A DNA stretch of 64,000 bases from NCBI GenBank assembly GCA_026692725.1, contig JAPMUG010000010.1:77001-141000 (forward strand), written 5' to 3'. Under the pieces are notes generated by a model, which was not told where the DNA came from, did no database searches, and saw only the letters and a list, made by a program, of their open reading frames with translations. A program made the position numbers and the translations under genes. This DNA is from Ecytonucleospora hepatopenaei (lineage: Eukaryota; Microsporidia; Enterocytozoonidae). How positions within the stretch are numbered: the first letter of the stretch is position 1; each line of letters starts with the position of its first letter. Below, piece by piece: positions 28,597 to 38,206 of the stretch.

Positions 28597-28959
28597 ATGT
28601 CATTAAAAGCAGAAGAGTTAAGAACATTTACAGAGGAACAACTTAAAGTTCAGTTAAGAGAAACACAAGATGCCCTCCAACATCTCTATCAGTTGAGACA
28701 TAGCAAGCAAGTACAGCCTAATGAAATAAAAGAAGCAAGAAAAGACATAGCACGTATAAAGACAATTCAGCATGAAAATAAGCTTAAATCACTGGTAGAA
28801 AAGTACAAAGGTAAAAAGCACATTCCAAAGGAGTTAAGACCAAAGAAAACCAGAGCCCTGAGACGTGCCCTAACCAAGCAGCAGTTGAACAAGAAAAGCA
28901 GAAGACAGCGCCAAGAGTTAGCAAAGTATAAGCCATTGGTATATACATATACACCATAA
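28597..28959 (+). CDS. RPL35: 60S ribosomal protein uL29
   Basis: Located near the peptide exit tunnel of the large subunit. The 120-residue protein has the full uL29 pattern: KAEELRTFTEEQLKVQLRETQDALQHLYQLRHSKQV, then the highly conserved EIKEARKDIARIKTIQHENK, and a basic C-terminal half with KHIPKELRPKKTRALRRALT, as in eukaryotic L35. Length is typical. Coding sequence is richer in G+C than its flanks. Confidence 0.95.
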   Translation: MSLKAEELRTFTEEQLKVQLRETQDALQHLYQLRHSKQVQPNEIKEARKDIARIKTIQHENKLKSLVEKYKGKKHIPKELRPKKTRALRRALTKQQLNKKSRRQRQELAKYKPLVYTYTP

Positions 28960-29134
28960 TTATATAATAAAATATATTTTATAATACATTAATTTCTATA
29001 ATATTTTTATTAAAAATTTACCCTTATCTTTTTATAAAATACATTATTTATATATTATAAAATACATTATTTATAGTTTTTATATAATATATTTCAATAT
29101 ATATTTAATTATAACATATATACTATAAACTAAA

Positions 29135-30976
29135 ATGAAAGCCAATACTAATTCTTTTAGTTTACTAACTAACTGTACTATACACACTAATAAAAATGCA
29201 TATAATAAAATATATGAGGAAGTTAAGGTTATTTATGAAACATTAAAAACATCATACGGACCACTTGGAATGGATAAGCTGTGCGTAGACAGCACAGGTG
29301 ACATCCTGGTGACCAACGACGGAGCAACAATAGCAGCCAACTTCGCCAGCAGTTCCCCCTTCGCACAGATGGTGCGCACCCTGGCCGTGAACCAAGACCG
29401 CCAGGTAGGAGACGGAACAACCACAGTGTGTCTGTTAGGGTTCCTCCTGATAAAGGAAGGAGTGGATATGATAGTGAATGACAGCATATCACCAGTGACA
29501 GTGGTAAGTGGGTACAGAATGGCATATAATGAGATAGTGAAGAATATAAAGGAAATATCACAAAAAAGTGAAAATATAACAAATAATAATTTGAACAATA
29601 ATATATTAATTAATAATTTAATTAAATCTACTATTGCATCCAAAATATTAAATGAATATGATTCACATTTTATATCACTAATTACTGATTATATAACTAA
29701 TAGTAGCATAACAAACATAAATGACATACATATGGTAAAGGCAGTAGGAGGAAGTATAGATGATACATCATTGATAGATGGATATATATTAAATTGTAGC
29801 ATATCATATGATATATTAAATAGTAGTAATAATAGTAATAATAGTAATATATCAAATAATATATCAAATCACAAAATCCTATGCTGTGATTTTGGTCTAT
29901 TAAAAGATAAATTACCACTCACTGTTAATATTTCTGCTAATGTTAGTGATATCAGTCAAATACGTGACACAGAAATAGAAATGACCAAAAACAAGGTAAA
30001 AGCAATAATTAGCAGCAATGCCACCCTGGTGCTGTTTACAGGTGGAGTGGATGACATGTGCGTGAAGATGCTGGCAGAGGCACAGGTAGGAGTGGTGAAG
30101 AGAGTGGACTATACTGACATGGTAAAGCTGGTGGGAGAGGGCAACATAAACAAGGGAGTGGTGGAAGGAGACAGTCTAAAAGTGGTGGATATAAATGGGT
30201 ATAGTATAAAAAGGTATGGAGAGTATAATTTAGTAGAGATATATAAGAATATAACTAATAGTAATATAGATAATAGTTTAAATAATAGTTTAAATAATAG
30301 TAATATAGATAATAGTAATATTTTATATAATAATATATGTAATAATACAAATAATAATATAAACAATACTATATGTAATATCAAAACTATTCTTATTAAA
30401 GGCCCTAATAGACAAATATGTGATGAAATAGAAAGATCACTCATTGATGTGTTTAGTGTTATACTTGGCAGTGACACCAAAAAGCTATTGCCAGGGGGTG
30501 GTGCGGTTGAAGCATGGCTCTATCAGAGACTTAAGGTGTTTGGCAATGGAATAGCCGGTAAGGAGCACATAGCAATATTTAAGTATGCAGATGCATTGAA
30601 GGAGTTAGTTAGTATAATGAGTGAGAATGGTGGATATTCAGGAGAAGAGATATTTAGTAAGATATTAAGTGGTAATAATACTAATACTACTAATACTGAT
30701 AATATATTAAAGAATACTAATATATTAAATAATAATAATATATTAAACAATAATACTAATAACAATATATTAAATAACAATACTAACAATAATGTTAAGA
30801 ATGTATATGATTTATATGGTGTTGATTTAAATAGTAATAATGATACATATGAAATAGGTAAGAATTATAGTAAGGGTATAGTAGAACCTACTAAGTATAA
30901 GGCAAAGGCATATAAAGCAGCAACAGAGGCAGCTATTAGTATATTAAGGGTAAGTGAAATAATAGAGTTAGATTAA
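29135..30976 (+). CDS. CCT1: CCT chaperonin subunit alpha (TCP-1)
   Basis: One of eight subunits of the cytosolic chaperonin that folds actin and tubulin. The ATP-site blocks are clear: SYGPLGMDKLCVDSTGD, VTNDGATI, and GDGTTTV near residues 40-100; LLPGGGAVEAWL near residue 450. The middle segment LVLFTGGVDDMCVKMLAEAQVGVVKRV matches the alpha subunit's TTGGIDDMCLKYFVEAGAMAVRRV better than other subunits. The 613 residues exceed the usual 540-560 because of Asn/Ser/Thr-rich inserts (about residues 225-248, 365-410, 510-555). Conserved blocks are G+C-rich, inserts almost pure A+T. Confidence 0.88.
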   Translation: MKANTNSFSLLTNCTIHTNKNAYNKIYEEVKVIYETLKTSYGPLGMDKLCVDSTGDILVTNDGATIAANFASSSPFAQMVRTLAVNQDRQVGDGTTTVCLLGFLLIKEGVDMIVNDSISPVTVVSGYRMAYNEIVKNIKEISQKSENITNNNLNNNILINNLIKSTIASKILNEYDSHFISLITDYITNSSITNINDIHMVKAVGGSIDDTSLIDGYILNCSISYDILNSSNNSNNSNISNNISNHKILCCDFGLLKDKLPLTVNISANVSDISQIRDTEIEMTKNKVKAIISSNATLVLFTGGVDDMCVKMLAEAQVGVVKRVDYTDMVKLVGEGNINKGVVEGDSLKVVDINGYSIKRYGEYNLVEIYKNITNSNIDNSLNNSLNNSNIDNSNILYNNICNNTNNNINNTICNIKTILIKGPNRQICDEIERSLIDVFSVILGSDTKKLLPGGGAVEAWLYQRLKVFGNGIAGKEHIAIFKYADALKELVSIMSENGGYSGEEIFSKILSGNNTNTTNTDNILKNTNILNNNNILNNNTNNNILNNNTNNNVKNVYDLYGVDLNSNNDTYEIGKNYSKGIVEPTKYKAKAYKAATEAAISILRVSEIIELD

Positions 30977-31037
30977 TATATTATTTAATTTATAACATAT
31001 ATTTAATTTATATATAATAATAAATAGTATTTATAAT

Positions 31038-31310
31038 TTAATTAAATAATCCTTGTTTTGATAATGTCCATGTATGTAACTTTACCATTTTTATTGTATT
31101 GCCCTTTACATACATTTCATTAGCATGTGTTATATTATGTTCATTTTTATTTATCTTACTATTAGCATTATATCTTATTTCTACATCTTTCATATAAATA
31201 TTCATGGCCATGTCACTTCTTACCATAGTACCATATAATATAATATTATTTTTAAGTTCAATTTGTATAAGGTTATTTTTATTTAACCTTATCATAGTAG
31301 AAGGATACAT
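31038..31310 (-). CDS. Sm/LSm-fold protein, SmD1-like
   Basis: Sm and LSm rings bind U-rich snRNA or mRNA. The 90-residue protein has the Sm1 motif (LIQIELKNNIILYGTMVRSDMAMNIYMKDVEI; the usual pattern is ELKNG..V.GT..G.D..MN..L..V) and an Sm2 motif (MYVKGNTIKMVKL; usual IRGN.I). An Asn/Lys-rich insert of about 20 residues separates the two. MNIYMK plus VKGNTI fit SmD1 slightly better than LSm4, but paralogues cannot be told apart securely by eye. An alternative start at the sixth residue (MIRLNKN) is possible. Confidence 0.65.
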   Translation of the reverse strand: MYPSTMIRLNKNNLIQIELKNNIILYGTMVRSDMAMNIYMKDVEIRYNANSKINKNEHNITHANEMYVKGNTIKMVKLHTWTLSKQGLFN

Positions 31311-31639
31311 AATATACTAGATAGAATTATAAATATAAATAAAATACAATAATATAAATATATATTATATTATATTGTATAATAGATAGTGTTATAAATA
31401 TAATACAATAATATAAATAATTATAATATAAATAATTATAATATAAATATAATACAATAATATAAATAAATATAAATAAATATTTTTATGGGTTATATTT
31501 TTTATATTTCATTTTGACATGTATTGATATTTTATGATATGACAGTGACATTTATTAAAGTATATAATATAATACCCTAATTAAATACATTTAATATAAA
31601 TACATTTAATATAAATATTATTATTACATTTAATATAGC
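31311..31639. repeat. AT-rich spacer with ATAATATAAAT repeats
   Basis: About 330 bp of irregular repeats built from AATACAATAATATAAAT and AATTATAATATAAAT, followed by TAATACCCTAATTAAATACATTT (CCC near 31573-31575), which may be the promoter of the LisH gene at 31640. No RNA gene seen. Confidence 0.55.
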
Positions 31640-33046
31640 ATGTCTAATGAATTTAATAATTTAATTTATGAATACTTATATAAACAGGGATACACAGATG
31701 CAGCTACTGCTTTTGCCCAAACTGCTGAGGTCAACACCACCATAACCACCACAGAAGAGCCATCACTCAAGCAGTGGTATGACTATTTTGTAGAAACAGC
31801 AGAAGTGCGTAATGGCAGTCCATACCACCCAGCAATGAGTCACAGGATAGAGAGTATAATGTTATCACTGGAAATGCAGAAGAAGAGACATAATGAGATA
31901 ATAGAGAGAAGTAGCAGTAAACTAACTAACAGTTTAAATAATAGTTTAAATAATAGTAATACTAATAATACTAATAATACTAATAATATAACCAATAATA
32001 ATAATATAAACAGTAACACTAACATAAACACTAACAATAATATTAAAATACTTAAATCTATGAATATTATGTTACGTATGGTAATTAGTGAATCAATAGT
32101 ATGTGATAATTATATTTATGTTACAGATGGATTTAATATACATGTGTATGATATAGCTAACAGTATTATAATAGGTAAACATAATGATACATGTATAAAA
32201 CATATTAAAGTACATAAGAGTATAATTGATAAGAGTATAATTGATAATAATAGTAATACATGCAATAATAATTTAATTGATAATAGTAATACATATAAAT
32301 ATATATTAACATATAAATCACTTAATAATTTAATAAAGGTATATGACATTATTATATGTGATGGTATAAATGGTAATGTTAAATTCAATAACATTCTCAC
32401 CATGCAGCACAACAATAAAATTAAGGCTATTGAATATTTCAATGGGATGTTGTTTGTGTTGGATGTGAGTGGATATGTTTGTGTGTATGGGATGGAGGGG
32501 ATGAAGGTTAAAATGCCTTTCTTTGATAGCAAGGTAATTTATGATTTGTGTGCTACGGATGGAGGGCTATTTATGGTGGACTCTAATAATACACTATTAT
32601 GCTATGATAATATAGTAAATGACAATAATACATTATATAATGATAATAAGAATAATGGTATTTATAGTGATACAGTATATAATGATAATACAGTATATGG
32701 TGATAATAAGAATGGTAAAATAAGCATAATCTCTAAATTTAATTATGAACCTGTTTTGGCTGCTAAGGGGAATGTGCTTTACGTGTCTGCCTTGGACATC
32801 AGGGTGTATGGGTATGACATGAAAATAGGGGTGTATGTTTCAGTAGGGGTGTTTAAGCCTATTGGTAAAGTTATTGACTTCATAATGTACAGGGGTGCAC
32901 TTGCATATTTGAGAAGGAATGAAATAGTCATAAATGGTATGGGATTTTCAGTATGTAAGGGTCATTCTATATTTACTAACAAAAATAGTATAATATTAGT
33001 TACAGATGATGGTAATATTGAAACATATGAAATAAGTTATAGCTAA
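31640..33046 (+). CDS. LisH/LUFS-type protein with beta-propeller-like region
   Basis: Residues 6-38 (NNLIYEYLYKQGYTDAATAFAQTAEV) form a LisH dimerisation motif. SLKQWYDYFVETAEVRNGSP then matches the LUFS-type extension, which in plant LEUNIG and animal SSBP reads EWW..FW..F.AR. These are transcriptional co-regulators. After an Asn/Thr linker (about 98-135) the rest is a run of short beta-strands like a seven-bladed propeller (residues 140-468), with LFVLDVSGYVCVYG and VLYVSALDIRVYGYD but few intact WD pairs. Low-complexity DNN inserts interrupt it. The domain order LisH plus propeller supports a co-repressor-like adaptor. Confidence 0.6.
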   Translation: MSNEFNNLIYEYLYKQGYTDAATAFAQTAEVNTTITTTEEPSLKQWYDYFVETAEVRNGSPYHPAMSHRIESIMLSLEMQKKRHNEIIERSSSKLTNSLNNSLNNSNTNNTNNTNNITNNNNINSNTNINTNNNIKILKSMNIMLRMVISESIVCDNYIYVTDGFNIHVYDIANSIIIGKHNDTCIKHIKVHKSIIDKSIIDNNSNTCNNNLIDNSNTYKYILTYKSLNNLIKVYDIIICDGINGNVKFNNILTMQHNNKIKAIEYFNGMLFVLDVSGYVCVYGMEGMKVKMPFFDSKVIYDLCATDGGLFMVDSNNTLLCYDNIVNDNNTLYNDNKNNGIYSDTVYNDNTVYGDNKNGKISIISKFNYEPVLAAKGNVLYVSALDIRVYGYDMKIGVYVSVGVFKPIGKVIDFIMYRGALAYLRRNEIVINGMGFSVCKGHSIFTNKNSIILVTDDGNIETYEISYS

Positions 33047-33360
33047 CTGATTAAATGATATAAATATATTAAATGGTATGTAATAATGTATTATAGATAT
33101 ATAAAATAGTATATATAAGTATGTTATATTGTTATATTATTATAATATATTTTATATAATTATACATATTTATTATGAGATATATAACTAATTTATTTAA
33201 AAATAAATTAATTTTTTACCCCTTATAGAATTTTAATATTATAAATAGTATATTAATAATTTAAATATTATAAATAGTATTAATAGTATATTAATATTTT
33301 AAGTATATTTATATAATATTTTGGTAATATTTTTTATATTAAGTTTATTTATAGCTAAAA
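33047..33360. other. AT-rich spacer with CCCC promoter block
   Basis: About 310 bp. A TTTTTTACCCCTTATAG block lies near 33213-33229, and TATTAAATAGTATATTAATA-type repeats follow up to the ATG at 33361. Nothing else recognised. Confidence 0.45.
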
Positions 33361-34362
33361 ATGGTATTTATAAATATTTTCACATCATTTGCATGGTGTA
33401 AAAATTTTAATGATTTGTTTGTTGAAGAGGGAAACTCCGCTAACCATGTTAAAAATTATAGTTCATCAACATTGATTAACAGCCTACCAGTTGATCATAA
33501 ATTAAAAGATGTTAAAAATGTTAATATTTATGCTATTACTGGAAATAATATTCTGGAAGACAAAGAATTAACTGACAGCAAGTACAAGATTATTTATCTA
33601 AATAAAAACAATACTCTTGTTGAAGAAGTCAAATCTCTTGTAAGACAGGGTATTGCACATATTTACGATTTGGCTAAGAAAGAAAACTGGAAGGACAACC
33701 ATTCTACAGCAAATAAATTCAAATTTAGTAAATACGATGGGTTGAGTAGATTTATTTTTATGAATGGCTCTATTTTAAGCTTAATCAGGGAACAATTTAA
33801 GGCAAATGACGCAAATGCAGCAAATATTAAGATTTTAAACGATTTTGATGGCTTTTTTGATTTTTGCATACCTCTCTATTTAGTACAGAATAAGCTGGGT
33901 GAAGGAGATGGTGAAAAATGCAAAGTTTTTAAGTTATTTTTTACATACGAAGTAAATGGTAAAAAATACATTTCCAGCATGTTGACAGTTCAAGAAAAAC
34001 TTGTTGATTTTTCAATTACATCAAGGAAAGTTTACAAGGGAAAAACTGCAATGATATTTGTTTGGATTACTGTTGCAACTGCATTTTTACTGTTTATTTC
34101 TTTGCTAATTTATTATGTTTATATAAATATGCATGGTCAAAAGTTAGAGTTAAAAAAGAGTTTTATTGATGACTACTACAAAAATAAGGAAGGAACAGTT
34201 GATTATGTTGACGATGCAGTTAAATACACAGATGACAAGACAGAAGACAAAGCAAAGAAAATTGAAGAAATAAAGAAAAAACTAAAGGAGGAAGACGATA
34301 AAAAAAGGGAGGAAGCAAAAAGATTGGAAGAAGAAGAAAGAAAATTGCAGCAGAGATGTTAG
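33361..34362 (+). CDS. Type I membrane protein, tandem paralogue 1
   Basis: A 333-residue protein with a hydrophobic N-terminal signal (MVFINIFTSFAWC), an ectodomain of about 200 residues, a transmembrane helix near residues 225-248 (MIFVWITVATAFLLFISLLIYYVY) and a charged cytoplasmic tail with a conserved start (FIDDYYKNKEGTVDYVDDAVKYTDDK) running into a Lys/Glu coiled coil. It is paralogous to the next gene: PVDHKLKDVKNVNIYA versus PLDHRFFKISNIKIFA in the ectodomain, and near-identical tails. The strong tail conservation points to an internal binding partner. Family not known to me. Confidence 0.75.
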   Translation: MVFINIFTSFAWCKNFNDLFVEEGNSANHVKNYSSSTLINSLPVDHKLKDVKNVNIYAITGNNILEDKELTDSKYKIIYLNKNNTLVEEVKSLVRQGIAHIYDLAKKENWKDNHSTANKFKFSKYDGLSRFIFMNGSILSLIREQFKANDANAANIKILNDFDGFFDFCIPLYLVQNKLGEGDGEKCKVFKLFFTYEVNGKKYISSMLTVQEKLVDFSITSRKVYKGKTAMIFVWITVATAFLLFISLLIYYVYINMHGQKLELKKSFIDDYYKNKEGTVDYVDDAVKYTDDKTEDKAKKIEEIKKKLKEEDDKKREEAKRLEEEERKLQQRC

Positions 34363-34527
34363 AAGAAAAAACGTCATAAATAAATTATTAATTTGATATG
34401 TTTATTTAATTTATTAAAATTCACGTTGTTGTGTTTATTTTATTTTATTTTATTAATATTTAATTTCATTTAATCATATGTTTTGAATATAATCAAATAT
34501 TTTAAAAATGATCAACACCCTTTTTAC

Positions 34528-35502
34528 ATGTTGTTTTTTTCTAATTGTGTTTTTTGTTTAAATTTTCATGAAACATTTACAGATGAATTAAACAAAGCAC
34601 ATAAAACAATTAATTTTTCTGATAATTCATATGTAAAAAATATTCCACTAGATCACAGATTTTTTAAAATTTCAAATATAAAAATATTTGCAGCAGATTC
34701 AATGGATAGTGAAGACATTAAACAGCTGAATGAAAAAAACAAGTTCATAGACAACATAAAAGCATTAATTATAGAAGCAGCAAAGAAGTTCAGAAGTCTA
34801 TGCAATTCAAAAATGATCGAAGACATCAGTTCGGATGATTTTAGAAATGATCTCGCCTTTATTGATGGATTTTTATTTTCAATGCTCAAAAATCAGTTTA
34901 AAAATAATGACTTAGAGGTGGCACTGATTAACACTATAAAAAATGCAGATAACATATTTGAATGCGTAATACCCCTAAATAATTTAATTAATGAGTACAA
35001 ACATGTTACAGCTGATAAAAGAAATGAAAAAGAATTTGTGTTTTTTATCACTTACAGCACTGGTAAAACAAAATTTATTACGTCAATTTTTAGGTTAGAA
35101 TTTTACGGTGTTAATAGTTTTGACTTGGAAACAATAAAAATTTATAAATCAAAAACAACGATGGCTGTGCTTTTTTCTCTATTGGCCATTTCCGTGACTT
35201 TATTTTTGACAACATTTATTTATTATGTTAGATTATGGATTAAAAAGGTAAATATTGAATTTAAAGACGACTTTGTAGATGACTATTTTAGGAATGAAGA
35301 TGGTAGTATAGACTACATAGATGACCCAGTTACATTCACAGAGGAAAAACTAGTTGAAAAGGCAAAAAAGATAGAAGAAATTAGGATTAAACTGCAGGAA
35401 GAAGCAAAGCAAAGGAAAAAAGCGGAAAAAAAGTTAAAAGAAGAACAGCAGCAAATTGAAGAAGATTTGAGAAAGGAGCTAAATCAACAGCAATTAAATT
35501 AA
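34528..35502 (+). CDS. Type I membrane protein, tandem paralogue 2
   Basis: Starting at the first in-frame ATG (34528; the frame also extends to a TTG at 34483), the product has 324 residues: signal (MLFFSNCVFCLNF), ectodomain, transmembrane helix (TMAVLFSLLAISVTLFLTTFIYYV) and a tail with FVDDYFRNEDGSIDYIDDPVTFTEEK followed by KAKKIEEIRIKLQEE. The tail is far more similar to the upstream gene than is the ectodomain, so the extracellular part evolves faster, as expected if it faces the host or environment. Confidence 0.72.
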   Translation: MLFFSNCVFCLNFHETFTDELNKAHKTINFSDNSYVKNIPLDHRFFKISNIKIFAADSMDSEDIKQLNEKNKFIDNIKALIIEAAKKFRSLCNSKMIEDISSDDFRNDLAFIDGFLFSMLKNQFKNNDLEVALINTIKNADNIFECVIPLNNLINEYKHVTADKRNEKEFVFFITYSTGKTKFITSIFRLEFYGVNSFDLETIKIYKSKTTMAVLFSLLAISVTLFLTTFIYYVRLWIKKVNIEFKDDFVDDYFRNEDGSIDYIDDPVTFTEEKLVEKAKKIEEIRIKLQEEAKQRKKAEKKLKEEQQQIEEDLRKELNQQQLN

Positions 35503-35915
35503 TTACCAAATGTTTTTATAGATATTTATATTTAATGATTACATAATGTATTTGATATAAATACAATTTATTTACATTTTTAATATATCTAATTTAAAAT
35601 ATATTTTATTGCAAATTATTTATACAAAAGGTGATTAATTTATTAACATTCAATCATAGTTTAAAAATATTTTTAATAACTTTTAATAATTTTTAATACT
35701 TTTTAATACTTTTAAAAACCCTTTAATTTTTAGTAAAATAACACTTTTTATATCCATCACACTCTATAGTATTTTATTTATTGCTATATTGGATATAAAG
35801 AATATACAAAAGATAAGCATTAATTTCTAAGTCATATATTTTAAAACACATAGTTGATTATAATATTTACATATAATACACAAACAGTATATTTTAATCA
35901 TAATATTTTATTAAA
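35503..35915. other. AT-rich spacer, no gene seen
   Basis: About 410 bp. Successive TTTTTAATAATTTTTAATA-type runs, then AAAAACCCTTTAATTTTTAG near 35713-35733, which could be a distant CCC promoter block for the gene at 35916. Nothing else recognised. Confidence 0.45.
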
Positions 35916-36923
35916 ATGAATCCTTTTAACATTTTTGGATACTCTCCACTTGCACGTAATGAATATTCTATTTTTGCTGGAACTTTATTGTCATTAGAAT
36001 GTTTGCATGAATACGAAGATAATGAAAGTATAAAAACATATTACAATTGTAATTTAATAGAAAATACATTCATTAAACACAATTATTCATACTCTAAACT
36101 TATAAATAGATCATGTTATTATCAAATTTTGCATGATTATAAGGTGAATAATGTTAAGCTTATAAACCAAGATAATATTTTTATATGCATAAGAAAAAAA
36201 GTATTAAAATATATGGAAAGTATAAATGAGAAAGTATACTACGATGATAAAAACAATAAAAAGGTAGAAATAGATTACAATAAAAACTATTTTTGTTTAA
36301 TTCCAAAGGAATGCATGATTTTTGAATTAAAAAACAAATGCTTGCAGGTTTTGCCATACTTTTATAAAAAATGCAATAAAATAGAAATAAAGGACAAAAC
36401 ATTAGCAAAAATAGACAAAATGAGCATTTTGAGCTTAATTCAAGTTTTGGAGTATAGTTTATATGTTCCTATAGCGAGCAAAATGGACATATTTTTAGGC
36501 AAAATATCATCTGAAAAAATTAAAATGACCAGTGTTGAAACAACAACAATAATTGATGGGTTTGTCTCGATGATTGATGTAAAAAGAATAGAAGAAAAAA
36601 CCTTACCTGCAGGTATATATAAAAAAGAATATAAAGTAGATGATTACCTTAAGGAAAAATATGGCGATGTTTTTACTAAAGATGCTTCTGAGCTAAAAAG
36701 TGTTGTTAAAGATGATGATGTAACCAAAAAAATATCTACAGAAAAGGAAATGCCTAAAACAAAGGAAAAATACATTGTAAAGAAACAAGAGAAACAAAAA
36801 GAAACAAGCAAATCTCATAAAAATATAATTTTATACATTACACTGCCAATTGTAGGGATTGCTTTATTAGGAGCAATGATATTTTTTTATGTCTTGCTTA
36901 AAAAGAAAAATCAAAGGCATTAA
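35916..36923 (+). CDS. C-terminally anchored protein, lineage-specific array member 1
   Basis: A 335-residue protein without a strong N-terminal signal, a body rich in short strands with several Cys, a Lys/Glu/Thr-rich linker (about residues 270-305) and a C-terminal transmembrane helix (IILYITLPIVGIALLGAMIFFYVLL) with a KKKNQRH tail. The order of segments (an IFICI strand, then YFCLIPKECMIFELKNKCLQVLPYFY, then a helical DKMSILSLIQVLE block) can be laid over the next two genes with weak identity, so I treat them as a diverged tandem family. Function unknown. Confidence 0.65.
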   Translation: MNPFNIFGYSPLARNEYSIFAGTLLSLECLHEYEDNESIKTYYNCNLIENTFIKHNYSYSKLINRSCYYQILHDYKVNNVKLINQDNIFICIRKKVLKYMESINEKVYYDDKNNKKVEIDYNKNYFCLIPKECMIFELKNKCLQVLPYFYKKCNKIEIKDKTLAKIDKMSILSLIQVLEYSLYVPIASKMDIFLGKISSEKIKMTSVETTTIIDGFVSMIDVKRIEEKTLPAGIYKKEYKVDDYLKEKYGDVFTKDASELKSVVKDDDVTKKISTEKEMPKTKEKYIVKKQEKQKETSKSHKNIILYITLPIVGIALLGAMIFFYVLLKKKNQRH

Positions 36924-36987
36924 ATAAATTATTACAATAATGTACGAATTAAAAAATATCTAAATTTATTTATTTTTAAATGATTTT

Positions 36988-37043
36988 TTTTATTTAAATA
37001 CCCTTAACAACTTATATTAATTTTATATTTTTAATACATTTTT
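36988..37043 (+). promoter_or_regulatory. CCC block before array member 2
   Basis: AAATACCCTTAACAAC lies about 40 bp upstream of the ATG at 37044. Confidence 0.4.
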
Positions 37044-38045
37044 ATGACTAACATTTTTAATGCGGGATATCATTTCTTAATAAATACGCAATACACTGCT
37101 TTTGTGGATAATACAGTAGAGCTTAATGCAAATTTTTCTTATGAAAACAATATACATGGAAAGTATTCATGCACATTATTAAATGGTAGTTTTCTATCTT
37201 CTGACTATTTGGTTTTGAAGGGAAGATATGCATCCAAAGGTGTTTATGAAACAACGCAAAAGTACGAAGTATTTCCTACTATACTTACACCATCTGACAA
37301 GATGTATATATTTGTAAATAAAAATAATTTAAGCAAAATAGATTTAGAAAGAAATCAATACACAAGCATTGATAATGATATATGTCAATTTGATATTAAC
37401 CAAAACTATTATGTTTTTGTTGAAAATGGCAGTTTAATTTTTAAATATGAAGATGGTAATTTATGTCTTATGCCATTTTATCCAAAAAACAAATTTGAAT
37501 TTTTACTGTGTGATAATTCCCAAAAAACAATCGGTAAGGTTAATTTTACAACTTTATTTGAATTATCGGATAAAATGGGTGAAATTAAGGTTTTCCCCAC
37601 AATACAAACAGTAGAAAACAAAACTTCTACATTTAGTTTAAAAATGACCGTATGTGAAAGTTTTAAAGTGCAAGGAGGACGTATACCTTTTGTTTCAGGC
37701 GTTCCAACTATACAAACAAAAAACACGCAAAAAATAGAGAAAAAAGAAAGTTTACTATTAGACTTTACTCAATATTTTGAAAAAAACCTTAAAAATAATT
37801 TTTATACACATTCCGAAAGTCTAAATAAGCTTAAAGAAAGAATTGAATTATTTTGCCATGATTCTAAAACAGAAGAACCAAAATCTCCAAAACTTCCTCT
37901 TGAACCAAAAAAGGAAGATCTAAAAGATACAACAACGAGAAAACCTAAATCATATAAAAAACTTATAATTAGTATATCAATTTTTACAGTTTGTCTTTTT
38001 ATAATTTTGATTCTTTTTATTGCTTATAAATCATGGAAAGAATAA
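37044..38045 (+). CDS. C-terminally anchored protein, lineage-specific array member 2
   Basis: A 333-residue protein: beta-rich body (NYYVFVENGSLIFKYEDGNLCLMPFY near residues 129-155), a charged Pro/Lys linker (EEPKSPKLPLEPKKEDLKD) and a C-terminal transmembrane helix (LIISISIFTVCLFIILILFIAY) with a four-residue tail. It shares segment order and length with the genes on each side. The lack of a clear N-terminal signal makes tail-anchored insertion with the body in the cytoplasm as likely as surface exposure. Confidence 0.65.
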   Translation: MTNIFNAGYHFLINTQYTAFVDNTVELNANFSYENNIHGKYSCTLLNGSFLSSDYLVLKGRYASKGVYETTQKYEVFPTILTPSDKMYIFVNKNNLSKIDLERNQYTSIDNDICQFDINQNYYVFVENGSLIFKYEDGNLCLMPFYPKNKFEFLLCDNSQKTIGKVNFTTLFELSDKMGEIKVFPTIQTVENKTSTFSLKMTVCESFKVQGGRIPFVSGVPTIQTKNTQKIEKKESLLLDFTQYFEKNLKNNFYTHSESLNKLKERIELFCHDSKTEEPKSPKLPLEPKKEDLKDTTTRKPKSYKKLIISISIFTVCLFIILILFIAYKSWKE

Positions 38046-38206
38046 ATTAGGATAATAGAAGTAAAAATGATAAATTCTTTTATAAATTCTCGTTTTGATT
38101 AATTATTTTTATCCTTTATCTTTTAATTTAATTTAAAAATTTAAAATTAAATTATTGAGGGATATTAAACCCATAAAATATTTATAACAATTTATTTTAA
38201 AATATT

